Origin: Ptiloglossa arizonensis
Taxonomy: Eukaryota; Arthropoda; Insecta; Hymenoptera; Colletidae
Reading direction: 5' to 3'
DNA: 64,000 nt
Assembly: GCF_051014685.1 (NCBI RefSeq)
Contig: NC_135060.1
Coordinates: forward strand, 6,324,001 to 6,388,000
Shown here: one piece after another, positions 49,076 through 61,740 of the stretch
Position numbering within the stretch: the stretch's first letter is position 1
How the letters are laid out: each line of letters starts with the position of its first letter
Program-made: the position numbers and the translations under genes
The notes under the pieces: model-generated
Seen by the model: only the letters and a program-made list of their open reading frames with translations
What the model was told of the DNA's origin: nothing
Database searches by the model: none

Positions 49076-49450
49076 AAAAGTATCGAGAATAAGGAGATAT
49101 TTCATTGTCCCGGTATTGCATATACGAATATTAGTACGGATGGTAAAATCGATACTAAATTTTTGTTCGTACTCTAAGCGTATAATTTTAACGAAAGGAT
49201 AAGTGACAGCAAACAGACGATCGGTACAAAGTTCTGAACTAACTTAATGCCCCGTTTTAACTCTACTATCGCTGGTTATATAGGCCAAGAGATCGACTGC
49301 AAACAAGATTTACATGGTAACTAAACATAACCTTCGTATATCGTGTATTTCAAGGGTCACTGTTGGCTTAGTCCCACGTTTTGGCAAGTAGAATACTTCG
49401 ACTAGGCTAATGGACCGTTGTCTAATTTATAACAATGCTTAGAAGTTCCT
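49076..49450 (-). mobile_element. Possible LTR remnant (minus strand)
   Basis: This CpG-poor segment contains, on the minus strand, a TATATAA box (plus-strand 49276-49282) and, downstream, GTTCAGAACTTTGTACCGATC-like sequence followed by a T-rich stretch. That arrangement resembles the U3/R region of insect Ty3/Gypsy LTRs. It lies about 2.3 kb beyond the 3' end of the minus-strand integrase relic, where a 3' LTR would be expected. I find no second LTR copy in the window, so this is only a suggestion. Confidence 0.22.
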
Positions 49451-49622
49451 ATTTAGCGCACGTGTGTCTACACCAGTTCCGTTATTTCGACATAGTCGAT
49501 GACATTAAGTATCGCTACGATGGAGCCATAAAATTTGAAATATTGATCGTAACCCGTTATATCTTTAGTACCCTATGTTTGTGATACTATGGAGCAAAAT
49601 TCTTCAACTTTTTATACACTTC

Positions 49623-49925
49623 TCAAAGTTCCACCAATGATTGAATAGCTTGCACATCATTGTATACCATTGAACGGTCATATTCAGTAATATCGTTACA
49701 TTGTTTTACCGTTTCCTTTCGCATTGTTCTAGTTAAAAAGTTATCAGTAAAGTTCCGAACTACAGCATCTTGTCCTCGATTCAAAAATGGACAATGATTC
49801 GTCAAAATATGTACACTATTATTATTCCGCACAGGGTATTGATTTTGTTGTCTCGATTCGTTATTTTTAAAACTCCCAACTTCGCACCAAACATGAATCG
49901 ATACGTATATACGTATTTCGAACAT
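49623..49925 (-). pseudogene. Unidentified 100-codon frame, possibly mobile-element remnant
   Basis: I do not recognise this frame. It runs uninterrupted for 100 codons in AT-rich, CpG-poor DNA, where frames that long are uncommon. It is hydrophilic, with no signal peptide or membrane segment, and ends in a Gln-Ser-Leu-Val-Glu-Leu tail. It lies on the same strand as the integrase relic at 51.7-52.6 kb and the LTR-like segment at 49.1-49.45 kb, so it could be the decayed last frame of the same element. No family can be assigned, and chance is possible. Confidence 0.15.
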
Positions 49926-51732
49926 TCTATAAAAAACTAAATCGAGAAAAAACCTTTATCGGGATGTCGATTCGATATATCGTCCAGTGTCATTTGTGCA
50001 TATCGTTTTTCGTTTCATATCTTCCTCAAAATTACATATTTCGTCACGTTGAGTTTGAGTTTAACATTGTATTTCGATAAATGTTTTACAAATCAGAGAA
50101 TAGATTTAAGAGTAATCAATTTGCCAGAAGAACACAGAAGAAATATTATTAAACTACGAACTCCTCGAAACCCAAATAAATGAAAAGAAAACCTGTAAGA
50201 TTTTACATTCAATATTTCTGTATTTCTGGTTACTTACTTTTCAAACTCTTGTTATTTTGGTTACTTTTTATTTGGATTATTCTTATCCGAAACACCATAA
50301 AAGGATCTACATTTTATTTATAATATATTTACCATCGAAATTGTGACATACAAATTTAAATATTTCCTCTTAACTTAACTCAATTTAAATTTTCGTAATA
50401 AATTTGTATCGTTGAGGCGTGAACTCCCATAATTCAACACGAAAACCACTAATCGATAACCGGAACGCTGGAGAAATTTAAGGACACGCCATTATTATAC
50501 ATTAAATCTTCGATGGCAAACCCTTCTTACGGCTGAACACATGCGTGCTTTATCTAGTTTATAATATTCAATCGCTGGTGAAGGTTACTCCGATCGTGAA
50601 ATTCTGTTTTTTATTTCCTTTATTTTTTTTTTGCTACACACATATGCATCGTACAAACAACATGTTACAATTGAAAAAGAAAAGGTCTCGTATTTTTTCG
50701 TAAAGCGGATTTTCATATTTGCTGCATGCACAACAGTTATTTCGCTCGAGTAACGATTTGTTGCAAATTTTTAATTGCCAGTGAAATATTCTACCCTTTG
50801 CTGCTTTCCGTTTCCAACGAATTATGGAAGTGTTCAAATTTTCAATTTATTTTACAGTGACACATGGATACCATTTTAAAAGCGAATTACAACGAAATCG
50901 AACGAAGCTTGAAAAAGTGTAAATTTGAGGGAAAAAAAGGTTTTAAATATTTATCACGTTTTCCAGCTAGTTGAAAATATTTTAATTTCGTTCGATAATA
51001 AATTTAAAGATACAGCTCGCATCGATGATCGTATTTATTACGATAACGAACATCGAGAAATTTCCTCGGCTCGCTCGAAATTAACGAACATCATTTTTCG
51101 TAACGATAAATGATCGCAGCTTTAAAGAATCGAACGTTACGTTCGATATTTCTTGCGTTTAACCGCGCATCGTGATCAACGCCAATAGGAATTAAGGAAT
51201 TGGAAGTAATGCGGAATCCTTGACCGCCCATCTTGTTCCTCGGATATTGCATCTAACCATTATCATTTATTTTGATCTCCGTGGAACTTCCTCGAGAGCA
51301 AAAAATTCAATCAGTTTCCCTTTGCCTCTCACTGATCTTTTATCTTCGAAAGCCCTCGCGAGTACATTCATACTTCAACCGAGTCTTTTAATAAAAATTC
51401 TTCAAATTTTATTTTCACATAACCACCACTTATTTCAATCGATTCTATTTAACCACGATAAACCTTCACTGCTTGTTACAATACGTATAGTATGTCGAGA
51501 TACACAAGGGACAAAAGTGGTATTATTTTAAAAAGTATAAAAATATATTCGAAGAAACAAAAGTTAACGCAAAGAATCTTTAATTTCGTTTAACGGAATA
51601 ATCTCATTCGTTTTTATTATTCTTTAAAGACTAATTTTTTAACGATTATCCGAAGAAAAATCGCGTACGTCGAATTCGTCGAAATTTATCGTTTGTCATA
51701 AACAAATCAACGGCACATATTAGCGCGGCCAT
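49926..51732. other. Stretch with no recognisable gene
   Basis: AT-rich with frames up to 103 codons (51220-51531 plus). I see no envelope- or LTR-like feature I can support between the integrase relic and 49.9 kb. 50900-51350 has the base use of ordinary non-coding sequence in this window. Confidence 0.5.
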
Positions 51733-52560
51733 TCACACGACCATAACTGAAATATTTTCTTCGCTGCCCGTAGAAGTCGCCCAATAGGGCTTCGTGAAAT
51801 CCGTCGCTGTAGATATATACGAGGACCTTCCCCTTCCGCGACTCGTACAACCTCGTAACGATTGTTCCCCTTTATGGTGGTTACTCAATACGTACCAAGA
51901 AATTTTGCACGCGACTTTGATCCTGAGCCAAATTGCTTCTGTATTGTTACACATCACGTTTTCGTCTTCCGTGTACGTTTTAATCGGTCGTTTAATATAT
52001 TTAATACATTTTCCTTCTCTCTTGAATCGATTTTGCAACGCATTTTTGTCATCTTCTGTCACTTTCTTGTCATCTTAAATCGATTTTGCATTACATTTTT
52101 TCATTACAAGTGCGTTCTAGGGCATCGAAACAAGGGCATCGAAATTGTCGAAAATCTTTCGTTGTTAATTTTTAAAAATTTCTTTCGTATTGATCGTTTT
52201 TTCCGAGTAAAGTCAATTTTCGAAAATCCATATGTTACCAACTATTAACAGAATGTATTCGTAGGGTTTACTCGTAGTCTTCGTAGGTCCTAAGTGATCA
52301 ATGGAATAATGTTACATCCCCTTTATCGGTGTCAGTTCTTCGATCTCCCCAGACTGAACATATTTCACATACTTTTCCAACCTTTCTACTAATTTTGGAA
52401 TGTAATATTCTTCCTTTATAAGCGCTATTACTCTTTTCTATCCCAAAATGACCGTTATCGTGTACTTTCTTAATTATTTCCATGCACATAACTTTCTTTA
52501 CAAGCTCTATTGTCGTATACTATTCTAATTACTTTTCTCGACATTTTTTATTCTATCATT
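51733..52560 (-). pseudogene. Broken Ty3/Gypsy integrase
   Basis: This is the 3' part of a Ty3/Gypsy pol gene read on the minus strand and wrecked by frameshifts, stops and deletions. From 52489 downwards, one frame gives HDNGHFGIEK, the first half of the zinc-binding H-x4-H motif. After a frameshift near 52435 another frame gives EEYYIPKL, but the CxxC half is missing. IDHLGP (about 52305-52285) marks the start of the catalytic core and is preceded by a stop. Most of the core, including the later acidic residues, is lost or scrambled near 52060-52190. The C-terminal GPY/F module follows: KFLGTY near 51900, then RYEVVRV and EGEGP. After another frameshift comes ISTATDFTKPYW, the conserved pol tail, ending at a stop near 51733. 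No reverse transcriptase or gag is visible upstream. It cannot be functional. Confidence 0.85.
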
Positions 52561-54258
52561 TTTTTTCTAATGTATTTTTACCTTTTTTAAAGGAAACAAT
52601 CCTTTCTAGAATTCTGTATACATTGTAAAATATAATATATTGTAACGCACAATATCAGTGTGTCTTGTTATTCGGTATAGTATTTGTACACGAAGAAAGT
52701 AGGAAAGAATTTTGAATTGCAAAATACATCGTAGTTTAACCTTTAGATTTCAACACGGAAAATCTACGTTCGTGAAACGTTTACGATATCGAGTACTTTG
52801 CACGTTTCGTTCAACGTCGAATCAATAACCTACATTTTCCTTGACAACTACAGATTTAAAAGTCTTTAAACGATGATGCACATTCTCTGAAAAGGCACCT
52901 GTTTGAAATAAAGAGAAACGTCAATAGCAGGCGAGGAGAACGGATGAACAAAATAATCTGAACTGAAACGAAGGCACGAATATCCACGCACGTCAATAAC
53001 TGAAAATATATTTTCCATGCTCCGTTCTAGTCTGTACTAGGGTTGCGACTACTTGTCAAATGTTTCTATATTCGAGTGTTCGAAACCTTCGTGTCGAGTT
53101 CGTTCGTTTCTCCTCGTTCTTTTTTTTTAAATAATATTCAAGGTGTTTTATCGACGACGTTTATACATTTAAATTTCTCTGTAGAGACTCATCTGTGCCG
53201 CGTCTCTAATCGTAGAAAAGATTCTTAATTTTACTTCGAGTACGCGACCGAGTAAAATTAACTTCAACACCCTCGACGTTACAACGTCGGTCGATTTATC
53301 GAAATCCCACGAGATTTGAAGGGCTCGAGGGAAAGTGTAAGTTTTTCAGAAGTTTCTCAAAGGAACGTTCCTCGAGTGGACAAAATGCAACGAAAGAACA
53401 GGGTCAACGTTGTCGACGTTATCCTGTCGTATCTTTGTCGGCTGGTATTATTACGTTAAGTTGAGGTGGAACAGCGTCTGGGTGGTGCCCGCTCCGGGTC
53501 CTTCTAACTACAACTTTCTATGCACCGTCTCCACTTGGTACGGACTTGTCGCGGTTCAGGCCGTAATGAGATAGAAACCACTTAACCGTGTGCACGCGTG
53601 CCTAAGGACCTGCTCGGTCATGGCTCATCGCGTAGCTACAGTTTAAACGATAAACTTCGCGTTTTCGTGTCCCGTGCAGAAATATCGCTCTCTTATCTTG
53701 GAGCTTTTTTTTCTTCACGAGAATCCATCCTTGACCGGTGACTCGCGGCTAGAAGCACCGATGGTCTTTGCAACGCCAGCTAAAACACTCCACTAAGGAA
53801 ATCTCGACGAGAAAGATTTTTGAGACAGACAACGGACCTTACACAAGTCTGATATCGCTGATTGCGCGTTAAGAAAATTTGATCGTTATCACCGTGGAAA
53901 GTGTTGGGAAAATTTCGAGGAGCAGGACATCTCGCGTCAGACGCGGAACACAAACGACTGAAATCGGAGCAGACGACAAACCTAATCTCGTATCTTAACG
54001 CAGAACTCGGACGTTACACGTTAGGACTCGAGTTATCGTTATCTTTCGGAGAGCTCGGGTAAGCTTCGATAAATGATACACGTATACTTGTTTAAATTAT
54101 CGTTAACGAGAAGAAGATACGCGCCAATCGCCAGCGAAGATACGATTAAAAAATGAAAGAAAACGACAGAGTGTAGAGGACGAATTTTGACAATATACCG
54201 ATTTACGCATTAAGTGACAATTCATTCGTGCAAACTGTACTTCGCGAATTTATAATAT
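52561..54258. other. Stretch with no recognisable gene
   Basis: No supported gene. The integrase relic does not extend recognisably upstream into an RNase H or reverse transcriptase. 53430-53760 is less AT-rich but has no long frame. Confidence 0.5.
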
Positions 54259-54480
54259 TCATCGACGCATACGTGTACCAGAACTAAACATTTTTAAAAC
54301 TTTCAACAATACGTCGATAGTTCTCACGGTTAGAATCATTTGGTTAGGATTGATCGGACAAAAGAGATTTTTTTTCAATACCATTCGGATAGAATCCATT
54401 AGGTTCTTTCTTTCCTGGGATAAGGTTCCTCCAATAAAACCGTTTCCACTGAAAAGTCGGTCATCCACCCTGATGTTCTT
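54259..54480 (-). pseudogene. Unidentified minus-strand frame with two overlapping protein-like readings
   Basis: I do not recognise this. One frame is open for 69 codons from ATG at 54468. A second frame over 54330-54420 also reads as a plausible hydrophilic peptide rich in Gly, Lys and Asn. Two protein-like readings in one stretch suggest an old frameshifted coding relic, but chance cannot be excluded. No neighbour helps to identify it. Confidence 0.12.
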
Positions 54481-56649
54481 CTGAGAGAGTTAGTCGGTCG
54501 ATCGAATGTCTCTTAAATTTTCGTCAAGTCGATTAATTCGTGCAGACAATTTTGATGGTGATATCGTAACGAATTTTATTATCCAAAGGCTGTAAATGTA
54601 GATTCCAGAACAACTAGGATAAAATATTAAAAGAATTCCTTTCGTTTCGCACCCTCTCGAAAACTCGAGCGTGTTACACCGGTACTATAAATTTTATACC
54701 CTGCAACGTTGAACATTTCTTAATTGCTTCCATCTTTTCCAATACTTTTAGACTCGTTTCTCTACACCCTATGACAAGTCGGAGTTCCACTCGGTGTATT
54801 TTAAGTTTTCACTCTAATCATTTTTTATAAATGCAAATAGTTTTTCAAGCGATAAAATATTGAAAAAAATAATTGCTCTGCGTTGACAAAGTGTTATAAC
54901 ACAATGAATTCCTAGAACAATTTTCACACACATCTTCTATTTTTCCACTCTTCTCTTTTCGAGTCTTCGTGACGAGATTTTCAAATACTACTAGAGTTTT
55001 ATTTAATGTCAATTTTAACACATCTGCGCAATAAATACTGATAACCTAACAGCTCCGTTTACTAGTTAAATTCAGATTCAAAACCCAACTGTGATATTCT
55101 CTCGTATCGTCAAACACGACAATATCGTGCATCGCGAAATTATTTTCTTTAAAACATCACGCACACACGTGTTACCATCGGATAATCAAAACGATCAAAG
55201 ATAAAGCACGTCATACGGATAACTATCGTTCTACGCGGAACCAGTTTCGTTTATTTCCGTGTACGGTGATTGTACCGCTAAACGAAAGGCCAACGGAATT
55301 TCCTTAAAATCCCGAAATTCGTTCACGAAATACAATATTGTACGTGGTCCCGTACCCAGAGAATCCCGACCGTCTCTTAATCCTTCGTATAATTGTGGTT
55401 ATTAACTGGCGAAAGTAACCAGGGAGGAAGTCGTTATTTTGCACGGCGATGTTGAATGAAATTCGAGTGTGTAGCCGAGGTAACGATTCAACAACGTTCC
55501 GAGATGAGAAATCCCCAGAAACGGGAACCACAATTGCCCCTGTGGTTTGAGAAATTCGGGATTTCCTCGCGTGATTTCGTTCGTGGCCCGTTGAATTGTA
55601 CGAAGCCTGTCACGGACGTTGCCATTGATTGACACTGATCGCAGTATTCCCCCCCGCGAGGTCGCAATAATTTTGCGTCTCGTTTAATTTCATTTGGATA
55701 CAAAAACGAAAACTGTACCCGAACGGCGTCATTGTCTCTGCCGCGACAATCGAACGACAATCGAGATTAAATGTAAACAAGCCCTTTGAAAACATTCCGG
55801 CTCTCGCGAACACGAATTCTTGATTAAAAGGTTAATCTCGTTCGGGTATTATCGAATTAAACTTCCAACTTGATTGACCGTCTTCTGTCGACAATCAGAC
55901 CCAATTAAACCGTGTCTATAGTAAAAGTTTGCAACTGTCTACGGTAAAGTTTCTTCGTCGATTCTTTCGAAGTTAATCGCGAAAAAGTTTCCGTAAACGT
56001 GTAAAAATCGATTCGCTCGGGAACTCTGCTTGTGAATCAGTGTCGATGAAATTTCGATTAAAAATCTTGAACACGAGATTCGTGAATTTCTTTTTTTCAC
56101 AGATGTTTATCACACATGTTCGTCGAACGGTAGTGCGATCTTTAGAAAAATAAAACCAACTCAACGGTTCCATTTCTTACCGAACGACGAAACTTATCGA
56201 TGAACCTATTATAATATTTTAAACGCGCATCGTAATGGAAAAATAATCATCGCTTCGAAGATAAATCGCAAACACGATCCCCACTTCTCGAACCCTGATC
56301 GTCCCTCTTGACGCACGGAGAACGCGTTAAAGGAAAACCTGGTAGCCACGTGACCATGAAATTTCATCCATGGGATCCATCCAATGGCAGTGTCTTAAAT
56401 TTTTGCGTCGAATCGCGAGCAATTTTCATCGCTCGTTGGTCGAGTTGGGGCGTGGAAAAAGAAAAAAATCTGATCTGAAAAGCGCCACCGACTCGGAAGA
56501 GAATTATGCACGAGCAATGGCGGCAAATTTGATCCGTCGTGGATGGACTTAGTCAACCGCGTTTTTTTTTTGTTTTTTTTTCGAACGTTTTTCCACGTCG
56601 GTACCCCGGAAAAGAAATCATCCCGCGGCACCGAGACGCGCGCGTAAAC
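54481..56649. other. Stretch with no recognisable gene
   Basis: Minus-strand frames of 75, 77, 90 and 67 codons overlap each other at 55304-55813 in somewhat GC-richer DNA. None is recognisable. The remainder is plain AT-rich sequence. Confidence 0.5.
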
Positions 56650-56830
56650 CGATACCGTCGTTAATTAATTAACGTCCGTGTTCTGAAATCGTTGCCGTCG
56701 CGCCAATTAATTAGGCCCAATAATTTACCGGGCCGCGTCAAGGGCATTTTAATCAGATTAAAAGCGTCGGATGTCACGGTGTGCCTTGCCAACGTAATCC
56801 GCTAAGTAGGGATAAGTACCAGAGTGAAAA
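56650..56830. promoter_or_regulatory. Homeodomain-site cluster with a paired-class dimer site (candidate enhancer)
   Basis: Within 140 bp lie TTAATTAATTAA (56661-56672), CCAATTAATTAGG (56703-56715), TAATCAGATTA (56750-56760) and GTAATCC (56794-56800). TAATCAGATTA is a TAAT-N3-ATTA arrangement, the P3 dimer site bound by paired-class homeodomains. TAATCC is the Otx/Bicoid-type site. The sites are separated by GC-rich spacers, as in conserved enhancers. Confidence 0.4.
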
Positions 56831-58506
56831 ACTCAACCGGATGGAGGTGGAAAGTTGCACGTGTCCGATACGATGCGTATCCGTATAGAGGGAAATAGGG
56901 TTTCGATCGGGCTAATTCGAAGTAATTTCGTCAACGAAGTAACAGTATACAGGTATCGAGTTTCTTTATGCACTTCTGCGGTCCGGTTCACCCTTTTCCG
57001 GCCAGCTCGAGTAAACTTAGTCAGTGTGACGATACTTAACCGAATGAAATTCGTGTCGTTATCGAAACAATGGCTCGTTGAAATCTTCGTACACAGTGTA
57101 TCGTTTTGGATGAACAACGGTATTTGTACGGTTATGTTATCGTATCGTTGGTACATCGCTTGCAATCGTATTCGATGCAATTACGAGACGATCTTGGGAA
57201 ACCTGTATACACTACGTTGAAACAAAAAATAAACCAATCAAACTGATCTGAGCGTAAGTTCTTTTGTAGAGATATAAAATAAAAAATTGTTTTCTTTGTT
57301 CGATTAATCTGAACGTGTGTTTTTTTTTTTTAGAGAATTATAATTTTGAACTTTGTATGAACGAACCGCGCGAAGAATCAGAATGGAACATTTATTTTAA
57401 TTATCGTTTATAGAAACAACTAGTACTCGTCGATATCCTAAAGACTTTTTATATCCGTTTCCTCGAAATTGTCCAGAAAGCCTACGAACGCAAGACACGA
57501 GAGTCGTTCGAATCGATTCAAATGACCAGGTAAGATTTAATTATAGCACTCGACGATCCTAGACTATGGACAGCCGGAGTACAATTGAATCGCGTTTCAA
57601 TTGAAGTTGCACTCGAATTACATTCAATGACCACCGTACTTCCCACTCGACTCGAACACGGCATTGTAATTAAAACGTCTATAGTGATTAATGAGACCAA
57701 TACGTGAGCAATCGGTCGTTCTCTCCTCCGTCGTAATTTTCGACATCTTCGAGTGATGAACTCTGACATAATTGCCACGTAAATTTTCCTATCCACCGAT
57801 CGATCCGATTCAATTAAAATTTTTAGTATTTATCTTGCTCCGAGAAGATTAGACGTTATTGAAACATTACGTAATCGAGATCAAGATAAAATCTTGAATA
57901 AATATTACGTGAAATTAAATATTACGCGAAGAAGGTATTTCTAAGAACCAGGATGAACTTGTGGGTTCTTTCCTTTTTTAAATTTTTGTCCTTCAACGAT
58001 AATCGAGGATGGACAAATTTGTACGGGAACACGTTGAACCATTTATTTTTTCTCCTACCTTCATTTTTTTTACACATTCAAGTGCACGAATGCACTTACG
58101 AGTTATAATTGCAATCTTTTTAACGAGTTTATATAATTCTTTTACGTAAATCAATTCTTTCTAACGTGATGCGCGTAAAAAGTATCTATTTACAATGTTC
58201 TTATTTTAATAACATTTAACAGACAAACTACCATTAAAAAAATGTACCTCTTTGATGTGACCAGTTGTGTCCTAGTTACCTGCTGCACAATGTAAACACC
58301 AGATAAAAGTAATTTCCTTGTTTGTTATTTCATGGACCTTGTCAAATAACGGGATACGTGCATGTTAAATAAAAAATTATTCAAAACTTTACAAAATGCA
58401 CAATGTTTCATAAACCTTTCACCTGAACGTAAAATGTATCACTGGGTCGTTGTAAAAAAAAAAAAAATACACTAAACAATGCAAATCCGTTTTTACAATT
58501 TAAAAA
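56831..58506. other. Stretch with no recognisable gene
   Basis: Two overlapping frames on opposite strands at 56833-57220 (115 and 121 codons) and one of 92 codons at 57518-57796 (minus) are unrecognised. An A run lies at 58454-58467. Confidence 0.5.
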
Positions 58507-58577
58507 TTACTTTTCATGGGTAAAGAATATTCAATTGATAATCAGTGCTTATTTGTTTTATTTACCATGAAAAGTAA
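58507..58577. other. Long-stem hairpin (17 bp, one bulge)
   Basis: The arm at 58507-58524 pairs with 58561-58577 over 17 bp, with one extra G in the left arm. The 36 bases between them can pair partly further. Size and shape are compatible with a small-RNA precursor or a palindromic element. Neither arm matches a miRNA I know. Confidence 0.5.
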
Positions 58578-61307
58578 CAATGACTCAAATGGTATTAGTT
58601 TTTGTGCTTGAATAGTGTGCTTAAAAGTGATTCTATTTATTTATTATTGAAATGCACGAATTTTGATGGTTTCAAATGACGGACAATTTTTGATCTACCA
58701 CGACGATTACAAGGATTTACATTTGTTCGTCCAGCAGCTCGACTAATTACGCATAAATCGAATTTAATGTTACCCTTACAAATATATAATACCGAGGTTA
58801 AATTATTGATGCGCGAATCGATTATAATATAATTCTCTCTAAATGCCGCTTAGCGACACCTGCGTGGTAATCAACCAGAAAATTTGTAGCACTGTGGTCA
58901 AATATTGCCTTTGCACAAACAAAAATATTTGTATTTATCGAAACGATTGTTAGGTTATTTGATTAATACCACCGGTTCGAATAATATATTGTGAAAACAT
59001 GCATCACAAATATGCCAATCTTGCGTTAACATATTGTTCGATTTAGTGAAATAGTATAGTTTCGTTTCATATGCATATTTTAATTTTAACGAAAGTCTAC
59101 CTTAACCTTTCCGTGGTTTCACATGGAAGTTTAATTCAATAGTAAAAAGCTACATAATTATTGCACGATTATTTCATAAAACTTCGATGTTTTCTCAATA
59201 TATCTATGTTAAGGAGATTACTTCTCTTTGATAATAATTTACGATTTCTGTTTTACAGAAAACAAATTTGTCGCAACGAAATGCAATGAAATTTTGAATA
59301 AGGATATGTGTCGAAACATTGTCGTTTAAATTCCTGCAGTGATTTGCATTCTATTTCATTTTCGTTCCCACTGATTAAATCTTTGTACCTTTTGCAAACG
59401 GATCAGTGCTGAATTAAATTTTAGACATGTTGCATGTCTGAATGCACCCCGACCCTCAAATTTAAAATGTAATGTGTCGTATTCAATTAAAATAATTAAT
59501 TTAATGTATGACGTTCTTGTTCATTTTAGTTAAATATTGATATTTAATACGATAAAAGATTAAATTTTAGCCAATAATAACGACATATTATCCTTACTGG
59601 AATTTATAATAATACTCCGTACCATTACAATTGTCCATTTGTCAATATCGTTGAATCGCGTGACGAGCTAATATTTTAAAAGAAAATATTGATATATGTT
59701 TCCAACGATTATTACTCCAAGAAGTGTCATTTATTCCTTCTATCGCTGTTAATGCAATGTAGTATAAAATTATTAAATTTCTGCTAAATGAATAAGAAAG
59801 TACAATTGTAAATATCCCCGCTTTCAACTCAAATACCCACGTACACTTAAGAACGATAAATACCTAAAACATAATTAATAATGATTGATTTCTTGACAAA
59901 TTAAAGTAAACAATTTTATACCTATCCACAATTGAAAACGATATCACAAATTTATCGCGATCAGTGCACCTCAACGTTCACCGCGAACATATTTGGACAA
60001 TTTAATCGTAAACGGGGAAACGTTTAGGTTTTATTATTTTTTTTTAAACAATTCAACGGAATCTACAAAGTTGAGAGTCGAGCCACAATTTCAAGCAATG
60101 GCGTGTCGAGATCCCCCGACAATTCTTGGCAACTGGATCAAATGTTGCTGTAGTTGCGCGAAGGTTGCAGCTGTTGAATTAAGAACCGACAGAAGCTACG
60201 TCGAGAAAGTTGAGAAACAGACGAAATGGAATACTGGGTAGCCATCAATTATTCCAGGCTCGTTCCAATCCTCTTTTCTGACGATCCTTGAGACCGAATA
60301 TAAAAGTTACTTTAATACAGGCTGGTCTCTGTATCCGTGACTCTAATAAGGTATAAGGAAACGCGTTGCTTCGACGAACCTTTGATCTCGGTGAAAACGT
60401 CCGTGAAATTCACACCTTATCGATCAATCATCGCTCTCGAGATTTATATCGAAATTGGAAGGTTTTCTTCGTATTTGCGGTACGAAAATAAAATTCTTTT
60501 TATAAATAAAACTCCTTTCTTAGTTTCTCAGTGTATTATTGCTCTGTCTCTTTGATTCGATTGAACTTTAATCGTCTCTCGTAAAGTTTAAGGAAATTAT
60601 TATTGGAACACAAAACACGATATGAATTGGAAACAAGAGAAAATATTTCCATGGGTAATTATTCAATATTTTTTAACTCGTGTGAAAATTGTTGTCTCGT
60701 GTAAAAATGGAATGAAAAAAGTTGATAAAAACGATTTCACCTAAGCAGTTCTGATCTTCTTTATTTCTGCATGGTTACCTGAACGGAAAATTGAACTTTA
60801 CAAGGATCAATTTCGGACCTACGTTGCCACCCATGAGTTATCGGTCAGTAATAACACGATAAGCACAACGCTTTCAACAACCGTAATCGTTAAACAAATT
60901 TTGTCTCTGACGCGCGATAAAATTAATTGCTGCATTATCAGCTGCGAAACGAGACACGTACAGTGATTTCGTGAAGTTCTTCTGTCGGTTGCAATTTCGT
61001 GTAGCTGTTGATGAATTTGGGGTAGAAAATCATTCATGAATTTGCGGTGGACGATGATTTATGAATTTATGGTCGTTGAATACCATATCGACTGACGGGT
61101 CGTAAAATTGTTGAATACAATAACTTATCCGTGACAGATACCAATATACTACTTCTAGGTATAAATTGGTCCTAGCATATATTATCGACTTTCTGTCGAG
61201 CGACAGTTTAGTCGACGTGGGTAAAGGCATGTGCTTTTATACCAGTCCTCGTACTTATCAATTGCTCCTCGATTCGAGAAAACAGCCAAAATCGGTTTCG
61301 AATTTGT
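58578..61307. other. AT-rich, CpG-poor stretch with no recognisable gene
   Basis: 58200-59900 has distinctly fewer CpG and very few long frames. It may be an old mobile-element graveyard or simply a different compositional domain. An 82-codon frame at 59993-60241 has a Cys-rich centre but no recognisable family. Confidence 0.5.
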
Positions 61308-61740
61308 TTAAAATATATAAGACGTTGAATTTGGAAATTTTCTGCTGCACTGAAAAGTCATTTCTATCGACGTGGGTTCGCGTAATAATAAACTTTGTCG
61401 AGTCACTGCAGGGCTTTTTTCTCCGTTCGTCTTCGTAGTGTACTTAACTAGAGTCTTTTTCGCATTTAGCGCGCAACTACTCTCTTCTCTCTTTGTCTTC
61501 TGAGATGCACCACCCATTTTTTGCACGCTCTCAGCACACTATTTTATTTTCTTCCTCGTAGTCGTTCATCGCAGCCTCGTGCGGAGGACTGAATGCTGCT
61601 ACTGCTACCCCTATCCCGAAGGAGCCACTAAATTGTAGAAACCGTGGAAACGAGAAGAACGGGATTCGAACTCGCGATATCTTCGAAAGTTCTGATTGCT
61701 GGTTGACCGCTTTCTTCGCTACAGCACCGTCGACCTTTCA
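61308..61740 (-). mobile_element. tRNA-related retroposon remnant
   Basis: On the minus strand the sequence has an A-box-like element (plus-strand 61707-61721) and a good B box (61661-61673, GAGTTCGAATCCC on the minus strand), with 33 bases between them, as in tRNA genes and tRNA-derived SINEs. The flanks do not form an acceptor stem, so it is not a working tRNA. Downstream on the minus strand come TCTACAATTTAG, then TGGCTCCTTCGGGAT (ending near 61613), which resembles a primer-binding site after an LTR. A 72-codon Lys/Ser-rich frame (61308-61526) follows. It is either a SINE or the 5' end of an LTR element. Confidence 0.4.
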
